Origin: Martelella mediterranea
GTDB lineage: Bacteria; Pseudomonadota; Alphaproteobacteria; Rhizobiales; Rhizobiaceae
Length of the DNA stretch: 64,000 nt
Direction of reading: 5' to 3'
Assembly: GCA_003001975.1 (NCBI GenBank)
Contig: PVUG01000010.1
Location: 90,988 to 154,987 of the forward strand
Shown here: piece after piece, positions 1-8,348 of the stretch
How the letters are laid out: every line of letters starts with the position of its first letter
How positions within the stretch are numbered: the first letter of the stretch is position 1
The notes under the pieces: generated by a model
What the model saw: only the letters and a program-made list of their open reading frames with translations
What the model was told of the DNA's origin: nothing
Databases searched by the model: none
Translations under genes and position numbers: made by a program

Positions 1-203
1 AGGTCAAAACGTCGGCGCATTAATGGTCTCCTTTCCAGAGACCATTGAATCAAATCACTCCGGCGAAGTGAACCCGTTTATGGGTTTACGGCCTAGGACA
101 CGTGGACGGAAAACTGTCATTCCATACGGCCGTGATCCAAACAGTTTAGTTGAACAGGCCAGCGTAATGGGGGCGACAGATCGACTCGTCGAGCGAAACG
201 GTT

Positions 204-509
204 CTATTTGGACCAGTGTCCTAAAACCCATTCCCAAGCATGGCGATCATAATCCCACCGCCAATGTGCACGAACCCATTTGCTCTTCCCAAGCGGCCTT
301 AGGGTCTTAAGGTTTTGCAGCCGATCCGGGGGGGGCGGGGGACGAGGAGGTCTGATTTTCTTTGGCGGTCTCATTGCCTGCCCCTTATACACGAGCGTCC
401 TTCTGACTTTTTCACGAAAAGCAGAATAACTTGGACTGTGGGTCGACTGTAGACTGACCGTCATCGCTCCATCTTGTGGATCGAGCGTTTTACTTATCCG
501 GTGTGACAA
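204..509 (-). pseudogene. Fragment ending in WxxxHW-type tryptophan repeats
   Basis: The last 25 residues of this short leftward frame carry closely spaced Trp and His (KWVRAHWRW, then WEWVLGHWSK, stop). This resembles the tryptophan-rich WxxGxW repeats of exported YXWQ/BcpO-like proteins. The upstream part is poor: a proline run that translates a G-tract, and no signal peptide or clear ribosome site. It is probably the 3' end of a decayed gene. A chance reading frame cannot be excluded. Confidence 0.3.
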
Positions 510-946
510 TCGTTACAGCAGTAATAACAACCATTTGACTGAGGATATGTCCGTTTGGCTTGCTGCACTGCACCTTTGCACGTGGCGTGCGAACCTAAGC
601 TCAATCTATTGTCGAAATTCGGCTGATGGGCGCATCCATTCTCATGGACTTCGTGGTCCCCGTTAGCATGTGCATTTCGGTTGACATGAAAGTACGGCAT
701 CCATCTCCCCCTTAATGTGGTCTGACTTATAAAGTATAAATTTATAAATAAAATTCTGTAATTAGTTCTTTAGTATTAAATATGTAATAACTACAGTTAC
801 ATATGAAGCCTCATCCATATAACGAGGAGCACCTGCGTTGCGCAGCGCTGCCACAGCCAATTGCAGTCTCACGGAAGCCCACACGACGAAACTATGATGA
901 GGCGCGCGATCTCTCGTACGCCCCATTTTCCGATTGCCGATAAAAT
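510..946. other. Non-coding stretch
   Basis: No convincing gene was seen on either strand. The part around 720-800 is AT-rich compared with its surroundings and could hold promoters, but no clear box could be assigned. Confidence 0.5.
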
Positions 947-1447
947 TCAGGAAGCGGCGTCGCTGTTGACTCCGCCCTTCGTGGCGATCTCCGTCATGCG
1001 GCGGTCGCCGTCGTAAGTCTGATCGAGACATTTCTCCAAAATCGCTGCGTCACCGTCCAAACCGAGCCGATTTGCGAAGGCGGTCAGCGTTCCGTAGCCC
1101 GCAAGCGCGTAATGTACCATACGCTGGTATTGCGGGATAATCGCGGCGTCGCGCACGTCAGCATCTGTGATCTCATCGGACAAGCCATGGGCGCGCGCTT
1201 CTTTCACAAGGCCTGCCATACCCTTGCAATGCTCCGCGTTCGGCTTAATGCCGTGATCGCTGCACAGCTTTTCAATCTGAGCGATCCCGTCGGCAATACC
1301 GTTGGCGCCGGCTATCAAAGCTTCCGACAAATTTTCGTCCTGGGCGGCGCGGCCTAGCTCGGTCACGACGGGCAGGCACTGGGTGTTTGCGCTCCAGATG
1401 TCCTGCAGTTGGTCAAGATAAATGTCTTTGAGTGAGCTCATGGCCAT
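947..1447 (-). CDS. YciE/YciF ferroxidase-like protein (DUF892)
   Basis: This 166-residue protein begins with SLKDIYLDQLQDIWSAN, the usual opening of the DUF892 family (YciE/YciF), and continues as an all-helical ferritin-like bundle with regularly spaced acidic and His residues. Family members are small cytoplasmic diiron proteins linked to stress and stationary phase. Their exact reaction is not settled. The start is supported by an AAAGGAG site seven bases before the first ATG; a second ATG two codons on is possible. It stands alone, with no same-strand neighbour. Confidence 0.85.
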   Translation of the reverse strand: MAMSSLKDIYLDQLQDIWSANTQCLPVVTELGRAAQDENLSEALIAGANGIADGIAQIEKLCSDHGIKPNAEHCKGMAGLVKEARAHGLSDEITDADVRDAAIIPQYQRMVHYALAGYGTLTAFANRLGLDGDAAILEKCLDQTYDGDRRMTEIATKGGVNSDAAS

Positions 1448-2161
1448 TTTGATCTCCTTTGGGTTGGTCAGTCGCTCAACGAGTAGTGCATTGGAAAGTT
1501 CCTCTGACTGATACGGCTTGCCTGTATCCTGCTGCTCGCCAAAGACACAGCATCGACCGTCAGATTAGTGAGCTAGATTGCGTTCACAGGCCCGGTAACC
1601 AACGGCAGTTCTGCGGCGTTGATCCGGAGCGGCCGAAAGACAGACATGGAGGCGCCTTCCTGACCGGCAGAAACGGGGCCGTAAGCGGTATGTCCGGTTT
1701 AAGTGATAGCGAGGCCTCAGCGGACATTTCTGAAGTGTAGCAACTTGCTGAAATGGGCATAACCGATTTCCATTTGCCGTATTGCTCAAGCATGTCGCGC
1801 CAGAGGCAGCCAACATGCGGGGCGCGGGCACTCCGTTTCTGACTGCTCGCCTCGTGTCAGAATTGTCCCCGCTACATGACGACCGTGAACCATACCCTAC
1901 ACATATCGGGAAACCCACTTTATCGACCTAGTGTGCTTCTGTTCCTTTTGTTCCCTGGGTTGCCGAAAATAAACGCCTTTTCTCGTGGAATGACATGAGT
2001 CACAATGCTCGCCATCGAGGGTATCGGCCTGTCGTGCGCGACTGGTCGATAGTCTTCCGGAAACGCTCCGGAAGCTGCGGAGCCGCCTCCGTTCCGGAAG
2101 AAATCCGAACCATTCGCAGGCGGGGAGAGAAGACCGGCCTTCGCCGGCGAAAGGAATAATC
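1448..2161. other. Long intergenic region with a repeated motif
   Basis: No gene is supported across these roughly 700 bases. They contain one copy of an intergenic repeat (see 1649-1677) and the region upstream of the dehydrogenase operon. The operon ribosome site (AAAGGA) lies just before 2162. Confidence 0.5.
1649..1677. repeat. Intergenic repeat, copy 1
   Basis: The block GACCGGCAGAAACGGGGCC, preceded by GCGCCTTCCT, recurs near 6588-6614 as GCGCTTCCA followed by the same 19 bases. Both copies sit in non-coding DNA 4.9 kb apart. They look like a dispersed rhizobial-type intergenic element rather than part of a gene. Confidence 0.55.
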
Positions 2162-2869
2162 ATGCGTGACATGCCAGGACGTCCGTCTCGGCGCGGGTTC
2201 CTCAAGGGAACGGCCGCCGGGGTGGCAATTGCTTCGCTTGCCGGTACGGCAAACGCTCAGGCGCCGGAAAAGGAAGCGCCGCCGCCGCTGGACCAGTATG
2301 AGCGGGTCTATTTCAATGAGGCGGAGTGGGCCTTCGTCATGGCGGCCTGCGACCGCCTCATTCCTTCCGCTGGCAACGGGCCCGGCGCGATCGACTGTCG
2401 GGTGCCGGTCTTCATCGACCGGCAGCTCGCAGGCGATTTCGGTAAGGCGGCGACATGGTACATGCAGGGACCGTTCGATCCCGCCGCCAAGCCCACGCTC
2501 GGTTTCCAGAGCCCGCTGACGCCGGCGGAGATATATCGCCAGGCAATTCCGGTCTTCCAGGATTGGTGCAATCAGACCCATGGCGGCAGTTTCGAAAATC
2601 TCGAAGCGGCAACACAGGATGCAGCGCTGACATCGCTGCAAAAGGGCGAAGTGCCGCTTTCGCCGGAACTGCGCGATTTCTTCCAGTTCCTTCTCGCCAA
2701 CACCAAGGAGGGCTATTTCGCCGATCCCGGTTATGGCGGCAATCACGACATGCAGGCCTGGGTCTATATCGGCTTTCCCGGCGCGCGCGGCGCCTTCACC
2801 TCCTGGCCGGGCCGCGAGAACGCGCAATATCCGCTCGGCCCCGTGTCGATCAGTGGGGAGAGGGCGTAG
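2162..2869 (+). CDS. Gluconate 2-dehydrogenase subunit 3 family protein (Tat-exported)
   Basis: First gene of a three-gene membrane dehydrogenase operon. The N-terminus holds a twin-arginine signal (SRRGFLKG at residues 9-16), a hydrophobic stretch and an Ala-x-Ala cleavage region near residue 33. The mature part (FNEAEWAFVMAACDRLIPS) matches the small gamma subunit of gluconate 2-dehydrogenase and related FAD dehydrogenases. That subunit is needed for Tat export and maturation of the flavoprotein. The flavoprotein gene starts 3 bases after this stop, so the two are surely co-transcribed. The start fits an AAAGGA site. The sugar or polyol substrate cannot be read from the sequence. Confidence 0.87.
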   Translation: MRDMPGRPSRRGFLKGTAAGVAIASLAGTANAQAPEKEAPPPLDQYERVYFNEAEWAFVMAACDRLIPSAGNGPGAIDCRVPVFIDRQLAGDFGKAATWYMQGPFDPAAKPTLGFQSPLTPAEIYRQAIPVFQDWCNQTHGGSFENLEAATQDAALTSLQKGEVPLSPELRDFFQFLLANTKEGYFADPGYGGNHDMQAWVYIGFPGARGAFTSWPGRENAQYPLGPVSISGERA

Positions 2870-2872
2870 ATC

Positions 2873-4645
2873 ATGGCAACGAGAACAGATCCCAAAAAAG
2901 ACGTCGTCATCATCGGCCTCGGTTGGACCGGGGCGATCATGGGCATGGAGCTGGCCAATGAGGGGCTCGAAATCCTAGCGCTCGAACGCGGCGACGACCG
3001 CAGCACGGTGCCCGATTTCCAGTATCCCAACATTTTCGACGAGTTGAAATACGCCGTCCGCTACGACCTGATGCAGAAGCCGGTAAACTCCACGCTGACC
3101 GTGCGCCACAATACGGAAGAGACCGCGCTTCCCTACCGTCATCTCGGCTCGTTCCTGCCGGGCGATGGCGTCGGCGGCGCGGGCGTTCACTGGAACGGCC
3201 AGAACTGGCGTCCGCAGGAAGTCGAGTATCGCCTGCGCTCCTATGTCGAGGAGACCTTCGGCGCCGATATCATTCCGGAAGACATGCAGCTTCAGGACTG
3301 GGGCGTGACGGCGGCGGAGCTGGAGCCGCACATGACCAAGTTCGAAAGCGTCGCGGGCATCGCCGGCAAGGCGGGCAATATCAACGGCGATATCCAGGAA
3401 GGTGGCAACCCGTTCGAAGCGCCGCGGTCGGCCGAATATCCGATGCCGCCCTTGAAGAACACATGGGATTCGGAGCTGTTCTCGGATGCTGCCCGCAAGA
3501 TGGGCTACCACCCGTTCCCGCGCCCTGCAGCCAATGCGTCGATCCAGTATACCAATGACTACGGCATGCAGCTCGGTCCCTGCAATTACTGTGGTTACTG
3601 CGAGCGCTTCGGCTGTAACAACTATTCCAAGTCATCGCCGCAGGTCTGCATTCTCGACGCCCTGAAGCGCAAGCCGAATTTCAGCTACAAGGCTAAATGC
3701 GAGGTGCTGAAGATCGAGAAGGCCGCCGACGGCAAGACCGCGACGGGCGTGACCTATTTCGACGACAATACCGGCGAGGAGGTATTCCAACCGGCCGATC
3801 TCGTGCTGGTCTGCGCCTATTCGCTGCACAATGTTCACCTTCTACTGCTTTCGGAAATCGGTGAACCATATAACCCGGATACGGGCGAGGGCGTCGTAGG
3901 GCGGAACTATTCCTACCAGATGACCGGCGGAACCAGCATGTGGTTCAGGGACAGGGTTTTCAACCCGTTTGTGGGCACCGGCGCGGGTGGCATGTCGATC
4001 GACGATTTCTCGATGTCGCAGATCGATTTCGGCAAGGAAGGCTTCATTGGCGGCAGCTATATCACCTGCGGCCACTCAGGCGGCCGTCCGATCCAGCAGA
4101 TGGCGCTGCCGCCTGGCACGCCGGCCTGGGGCGCGGGCTGGAAGGACGCCGTCGGCGCATGGTACGGCCACAGTCTTTCAATCGGCTCTCATGGCTCAAA
4201 CATGGCCTATCGCGACACCTGTCTCGATCTCGATCCGACCTACAAGGATCGCCACGGCCGTCCGCTGATGCGCATGACCTTCAACTGGAAGGACAACGAC
4301 ATCAAGATGACCCAGTTCATGAAGGCCAGGATTGAGGAAATTGCCGAAAGCATGAACCCGGATGCCATGGCCTCGGGCTACAAAGGCGATGGCGCGCAGT
4401 ATGATGTGCGCCCCTACCAGTCGACCCACAATGTCGGCGGCGCGATCATGGGCACGGACCCGAAGACCTCGGCGATCAACCGCTATCTCCAGAGCTGGGA
4501 CTGTCACAACGTCTGGGTCATGGGCGCTTCCGCCTTCCCGCAGAACATCCAGTATAACCCGACGGGCGCGGTCGGCGGCCTTGCCTACTGGGCGCTGGAG
4601 GCGTTGCGCAAGGATTACCTGCCCAACCCCCGGCCATTGATGTGA
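2873..4645 (+). CDS. GMC-family FAD dehydrogenase, large subunit (gluconate 2-dehydrogenase type)
   Basis: A 590-residue flavoprotein that oxidises a sugar, sugar acid or polyol at the periplasmic face of the inner membrane. The FAD-binding GLGWTG (G15, G17, G20) lies at the start. Active-site His519 (STHN) and Asn562 (NIQYNPTG) are in the C-terminal GMC region. A cysteine cluster C237-x2-C240-x2-C243-x4-C248 resembles the iron-sulfur motif of FAD-dependent glucose and gluconate dehydrogenases. It has no signal peptide and should ride through Tat with the upstream subunit. The cytochrome gene follows 10 bases later. Gluconate is the commonest family substrate, but 2-keto-gluconate or sorbitol would look similar. 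Confidence 0.87.
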   Translation: MATRTDPKKDVVIIGLGWTGAIMGMELANEGLEILALERGDDRSTVPDFQYPNIFDELKYAVRYDLMQKPVNSTLTVRHNTEETALPYRHLGSFLPGDGVGGAGVHWNGQNWRPQEVEYRLRSYVEETFGADIIPEDMQLQDWGVTAAELEPHMTKFESVAGIAGKAGNINGDIQEGGNPFEAPRSAEYPMPPLKNTWDSELFSDAARKMGYHPFPRPAANASIQYTNDYGMQLGPCNYCGYCERFGCNNYSKSSPQVCILDALKRKPNFSYKAKCEVLKIEKAADGKTATGVTYFDDNTGEEVFQPADLVLVCAYSLHNVHLLLLSEIGEPYNPDTGEGVVGRNYSYQMTGGTSMWFRDRVFNPFVGTGAGGMSIDDFSMSQIDFGKEGFIGGSYITCGHSGGRPIQQMALPPGTPAWGAGWKDAVGAWYGHSLSIGSHGSNMAYRDTCLDLDPTYKDRHGRPLMRMTFNWKDNDIKMTQFMKARIEEIAESMNPDAMASGYKGDGAQYDVRPYQSTHNVGGAIMGTDPKTSAINRYLQSWDCHNVWVMGASAFPQNIQYNPTGAVGGLAYWALEALRKDYLPNPRPLM

Positions 4646-4655
4646 GGAGCGGATC

Positions 4656-5984
4656 ATGAAAACCTTTCTTCGCATCATCCTCGCGCTCATCGTCATCGGC
4701 GTCGTGACGCTCGCGGCGATCATTTTCGTGCCGCCGTCCCTCACCACGCCCGATGAGAAGCTGGCGGCCGACTGGAAGCCGGCGCCCGGCGAGGGCCAGT
4801 ACGTCACCCAGATGGCCGACTGTCAGGCCTGTCACACCGCCGAGGGCGGCGAGCCCTTTGCCGGAGGCCGACCGATCGAAAGCCCGATGGGCACGATCTG
4901 GTCGAGCAACATTACCCCCGACGCGGAAACCGGCATCGGCGGCTGGACCTATGATCAGTTTCACGCCGCCCTCGTCGATGGCATCGCGCCCGGCGGCGTG
5001 CACCTCTATCCGGCCATGCCCTACGAGAACTACCGGCATATGAAGGAGGAGGATATTCGGGCGATCTGGGACTATGTCCACAACGACGTCGCGGCGGTCG
5101 ACAATCCGGTCAAGGAAACCGAGCTCGATTTCCCGTTCAACCAGCGCTGGGGCATTCGTCTGTGGAACTGGACCGCGCTCGGCAAGCCCGGCTTCCGCCC
5201 GGATGCGGCGGCGAGCGAAAGCGACCAGCTTGATCGCGGTGCCTATCTGGTTCAGGCGCTCGGCCATTGCGCGGCCTGCCACAGCCCGCGCAACATGATC
5301 ATGGCGCAGGACGGCACCAATGCCGACAATCCGGCCTTCCTGACCGGCGGCGAGATCGGCGGCTGGACGGCACCCGACCTGCGCACGGCGGCATCCGCCC
5401 TGCAGACCTGGACCGACGCGGACCTAAAGGACTATCTCACCACCGGCCGCAACGCCCATTCCGCAGTTGTCGGCGAGATGCAGCTCGTGGTCGGCGAATC
5501 CCTTCAATACATGAAGGACGAGGATGCCGATGCGATGGTCGGCTATCTCCGGGCGATCTCGGACGCCAACCCCGATCCGCAGCCCGTCCCCGACGAGCGG
5601 ACGGCGGACCGGCTCGATGCCGCCGACGATCCGACGACGGCCAAGCTCAAGGCAGCGGCAGACCTCACGGATGGAGAAATTCTCTATCTCAACAACTGCA
5701 ATGCCTGTCACATGCCGGATGGCCGCGGCGCGCCCGGCGTGTTCCCAGCGCTGAAAGGAAACTCGCTGGTCACGGCACCGACGACGAAGGGCCTGACTGA
5801 GGTCATTCTCCACGGCGCCGCGATGCCTTCGACGGCCGAGCGTCCGGAACGGCTGGCCATGCCGGCCTTCGGCAACCGGCTGTCGGATGCCGATATCGCC
5901 ACGCTCGCGACCTTCCTGCGCAGCGCTTGGGGTAATTCCGCGCCGGCCGTGAGCGCGGAGGATGTCGAGGCCGTGCGCCAGTAA
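4656..5984 (+). CDS. Triheme cytochrome c subunit of the dehydrogenase
   Basis: A 442-residue membrane-anchored cytochrome that passes electrons from the flavoprotein to ubiquinone. One hydrophobic N-terminal segment (about residues 4-26) acts as export signal or anchor. Three c-type heme sites are visible: CQACH at 56-60, CAACH at 205-209 and CNACH at 348-352. Length and spacing match the cytochrome subunit of gluconate, sorbitol and alcohol dehydrogenases. It closes the three-gene operon, and a strong hairpin follows the stop codon. Confidence 0.9.
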   Translation: MKTFLRIILALIVIGVVTLAAIIFVPPSLTTPDEKLAADWKPAPGEGQYVTQMADCQACHTAEGGEPFAGGRPIESPMGTIWSSNITPDAETGIGGWTYDQFHAALVDGIAPGGVHLYPAMPYENYRHMKEEDIRAIWDYVHNDVAAVDNPVKETELDFPFNQRWGIRLWNWTALGKPGFRPDAAASESDQLDRGAYLVQALGHCAACHSPRNMIMAQDGTNADNPAFLTGGEIGGWTAPDLRTAASALQTWTDADLKDYLTTGRNAHSAVVGEMQLVVGESLQYMKDEDADAMVGYLRAISDANPDPQPVPDERTADRLDAADDPTTAKLKAAADLTDGEILYLNNCNACHMPDGRGAPGVFPALKGNSLVTAPTTKGLTEVILHGAAMPSTAERPERLAMPAFGNRLSDADIATLATFLRSAWGNSAPAVSAEDVEAVRQ

Positions 5985-5990
5985 GACCAG

Positions 5991-6021
5991 GGGCCTGCCA
6001 ACACAGTGAGATGGCAGGCCC
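5991..6021 (+). terminator. Hairpin after the dehydrogenase operon
   Basis: A perfect ten-base stem, GGGCCTGCCA paired with TGGCAGGCCC across an 11-base loop, starts seven bases after the cytochrome stop codon. There is no run of T after it. It may act as a Rho-dependent end point or protect the 3' end of the mRNA rather than work as a classic intrinsic terminator. Confidence 0.55.
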
Positions 6022-6083
6022 GGCAACATCCGCTGCAGCGGAATTGCGCTTCCGCAAAAGCGGCGCGGCATCACGAACGAGGC

Positions 6084-6479
6084 CTAGGCCGTAGATTCGT
6101 TACGACTAAGCCATAGTCGCACTGAGGATAGCTTGATTGCTGCAAGATAATTGTCGGCTCGTTTGTCGTAACGCGTTGCAATTCCCCGCGCTTCTTTGAT
6201 GCGGTTGAAGAACCGCTCGACGAGGTTTCGATAGCGATAGAGGAACGAGCTGAAGGCGAATGTCTTCTTCCGGTTTCGTTTCGCCGGGATGTTGGCCAAT
6301 GCCTTCGCCTGTTTTGCCGTGGCGCGGATGGCGTCGGTGTCATAGCCACGATCGGCCAAAAGCGTCGTTCCGGCATGAAGTCTGGTGAGCAGATCTTCGG
6401 CGTAGTGACATTCAGCATGCTGTCCTTCCGACAGGCGCAGATGCTGGATTCGGCGCGCTAAAGGCTGAAAACGGCTCAT
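6084..6479 (-). pseudogene. IS5-family transposase remnant (C-terminal half)
   Basis: The 131 residues match the end of IS5-type DDE transposases: an LSEGQ-type opening, the second catalytic Asp in LLADRGYDTDAIR, then RNLVERFFNRIKE with the catalytic Glu, and ATRYDKRADNYLAAIKL before the stop. The N-terminal domain with the first Asp is absent and no upstream frame supplies it, so the element is dead. It lies between the dehydrogenase operon and the mobile island, at or near the left edge of the island. Confidence 0.85.
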
Positions 6480-6794
6480 CGTAACAAGTGCCTGTCCAAG
6501 GCTGCTCTGGGATTATTACCGGTCTGTCTGCTCACCATCGCCGAGTGTGATCGACAGCGAAAGCGTCAAGATTTCGGAAAGTGGCCGCGCTTCCAGACCG
6601 GCAGAAACGGGGCCGATTGCAGACCGGCCGCTTTCGGGCTGGATTGGAGGATAGCTGCCCTCCGGCCTGCAACTCCCCTCCAGTCCTTGTGACCCTAATA
6701 TAAGATGCCCCTGAAGCTGACTTCCACCGCTTGGAGTTCACTAGCCTCAGCTTCATACATAATAAGATGTGTGGTACGATCATTACGTTCTTAG
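6480..6794. other. Intergenic stretch at the left side of the mobile island
   Basis: No gene is supported. It holds the second copy of the intergenic repeat and ends at an in-frame TAG (6792-6794) that limits how far the next gene could extend upstream. No transposon terminal repeat like the one at 18046-18071 was found here. Confidence 0.45.
6588..6614. repeat. Intergenic repeat, copy 2
   Basis: Matches the copy at 1649-1677, sharing GACCGGCAGAAACGGGGCC. Because the first copy lies in ordinary chromosomal sequence, this copy suggests that the chromosome-type sequence runs at least to about 6.6 kb and that the island begins after it. Confidence 0.55.
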
Positions 6795-6818
6795 ATTGCA
6801 GATTGCTTCGGGTGCGGA

Positions 6819-8348
6819 ATGCAAGAAATTGGCAGACGGCATTGGCTTTGGTTGGCATTTTGTAACGAAAAGCTGCTCTACGGATGTCTCGTTCACGGCG
6901 CCGGACCTGAAGCCTCCATCCCGGAAAGCGAGCAGCGCAAGCTTGCGAGCTTCAATGGGACCGAAGCCGAAATACTGCAGGCTCTCCTCGACGATGACGA
7001 GGCCAAGCTGATCGCAGAGGCGGTTCGTGCGCAGTCGATTTTGGACCTTACCCGGCATGGAGGCCCGAGCATCGCGCTGAGCGGTTCCCGTCATCGGCTC
7101 ATCGACGGCTTCGGACGCCGCGCCCGGCCGACGGGAACATATGTGAGCGCAGAGCAGGCCACGCTCTCAGACAACGGATGGCATCAAGTTCTGAAATTCC
7201 TGAAAGATTCGATCGGCGTCGATTTCCGCGTCGCCTCCGATCGTCTCGGCGCGTTTGATATTTATGACGCGCCGGACGCCGATGATGGTGACCCGGCGGT
7301 CGAGTTCGGCGTGGAACGGGCCGACCCAATGCAGAAGCTCTCCTGCCCGGAGGAGTTCACCCTGTCTGCGAATGGGACGATCGCAGACGCCTGCTCAGTC
7401 CATGTCGAGCTGCAGCTTGGCGGAGAACCAGTCTTCTCAAGGCTGATCGCCTTGCGGCCTGCAGCATCGAGGACTGTGACCGCTGTCCCGTTCGACCATT
7501 ACAGGATGTCCGTTTTTGATCCGTCAGGCCTTCTGATCCAGTTCGAGGAACATTCGCTCCTCCTCCGCGTCGGTCTCAACATGTCCGCGATGGGCCCAAC
7601 CCTGACCATCAACGATCCGTTGGCTCGCTCGGCGCAAGGGCTAGGGACGGAACTGCAAGATCGCGCATCGAAAGTTCGGACGCGATCCACAAGCCGGTCG
7701 CTGATCGGCGTACAAGAGGATGCGGCCTTCGAGATCCACAGAACCACCATGCGGGCGCTCATGCATCGGCTAGTGCCCCCGTCAGGCAGCGACCGCTGGT
7801 TTCAGCGAGGCATCGCGGACGAAGTCGGCGTCATCGCCCACTTCAACAGCTTACTAGATGGGGCGCGCGTCAGCGCCGGCACAATCGTTGATCCTTACTT
7901 TGGGATCGACACCCTAAAGCGCGTCATCTCGCGGCTCGAGAGTCTCGACGTCGATCTGACCGTAGTCACGAGCCTGAGAGAGACCGATCCCGAAACGAAC
8001 GACCAGAAGCTTGACCTACTCGATGAACTGGAAACGGTGCTGCGTGATCTCCGAAGCGATGGCATCCCAAATGTCGCCCGTCGGCTGAGGGTCCTCAATC
8101 TCGTCGATGGGCCGCGACAGGCATTCCATGATCGCTATCTTCTGCTCACCCCACACGAGGGGGAGCGCGAGGTCTATCTCCTTTCCAACAGCCTGAACCG
8201 CATGGCGGGCAGTTGGCCGTTCTGCATGTCGCGGCTGGTGGGGGCCGCGGCGCGAGAGGCCGCACGCTACGTCGACGCGCTGGCCAATGGGCAGGACATT
8301 TCCGGCTCGGCCCAGCCTACAACGACCTTCCAATGGCCTTCCCTATGA
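6819..8348 (+). CDS. Unrecognised protein with a C-terminal PLD-like HDR motif (module gene A)
   Basis: A 509-residue protein I cannot assign to a named family. The middle third reads as beta-rich. The C-terminal third has an alternating pattern with IVDPYFG near residue 365, a VVTSLRET strand, and FHDRYLLL with His437, Asp438 and Arg439, followed by YLLSNSLNRMAG. This order is reminiscent of phospholipase-D-like folds in which HxK is replaced by HDR, as in some phage-defence and DNA-processing proteins; that is inference. The start is uncertain: an in-frame stop at 6792 leaves little room upstream and no good ribosome site is visible, so the 5' end may be truncated. It overlaps the next gene by ATGA. 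Confidence 0.7.
   Translation: MQEIGRRHWLWLAFCNEKLLYGCLVHGAGPEASIPESEQRKLASFNGTEAEILQALLDDDEAKLIAEAVRAQSILDLTRHGGPSIALSGSRHRLIDGFGRRARPTGTYVSAEQATLSDNGWHQVLKFLKDSIGVDFRVASDRLGAFDIYDAPDADDGDPAVEFGVERADPMQKLSCPEEFTLSANGTIADACSVHVELQLGGEPVFSRLIALRPAASRTVTAVPFDHYRMSVFDPSGLLIQFEEHSLLLRVGLNMSAMGPTLTINDPLARSAQGLGTELQDRASKVRTRSTSRSLIGVQEDAAFEIHRTTMRALMHRLVPPSGSDRWFQRGIADEVGVIAHFNSLLDGARVSAGTIVDPYFGIDTLKRVISRLESLDVDLTVVTSLRETDPETNDQKLDLLDELETVLRDLRSDGIPNVARRLRVLNLVDGPRQAFHDRYLLLTPHEGEREVYLLSNSLNRMAGSWPFCMSRLVGAAAREAARYVDALANGQDISGSAQPTTTFQWPSL

Noticed and set aside
8213-8344. Longer start for module gene B
   Set aside because: It would overlap gene A by 136 bases; the ATGA overlap at 8345 is the better supported start.
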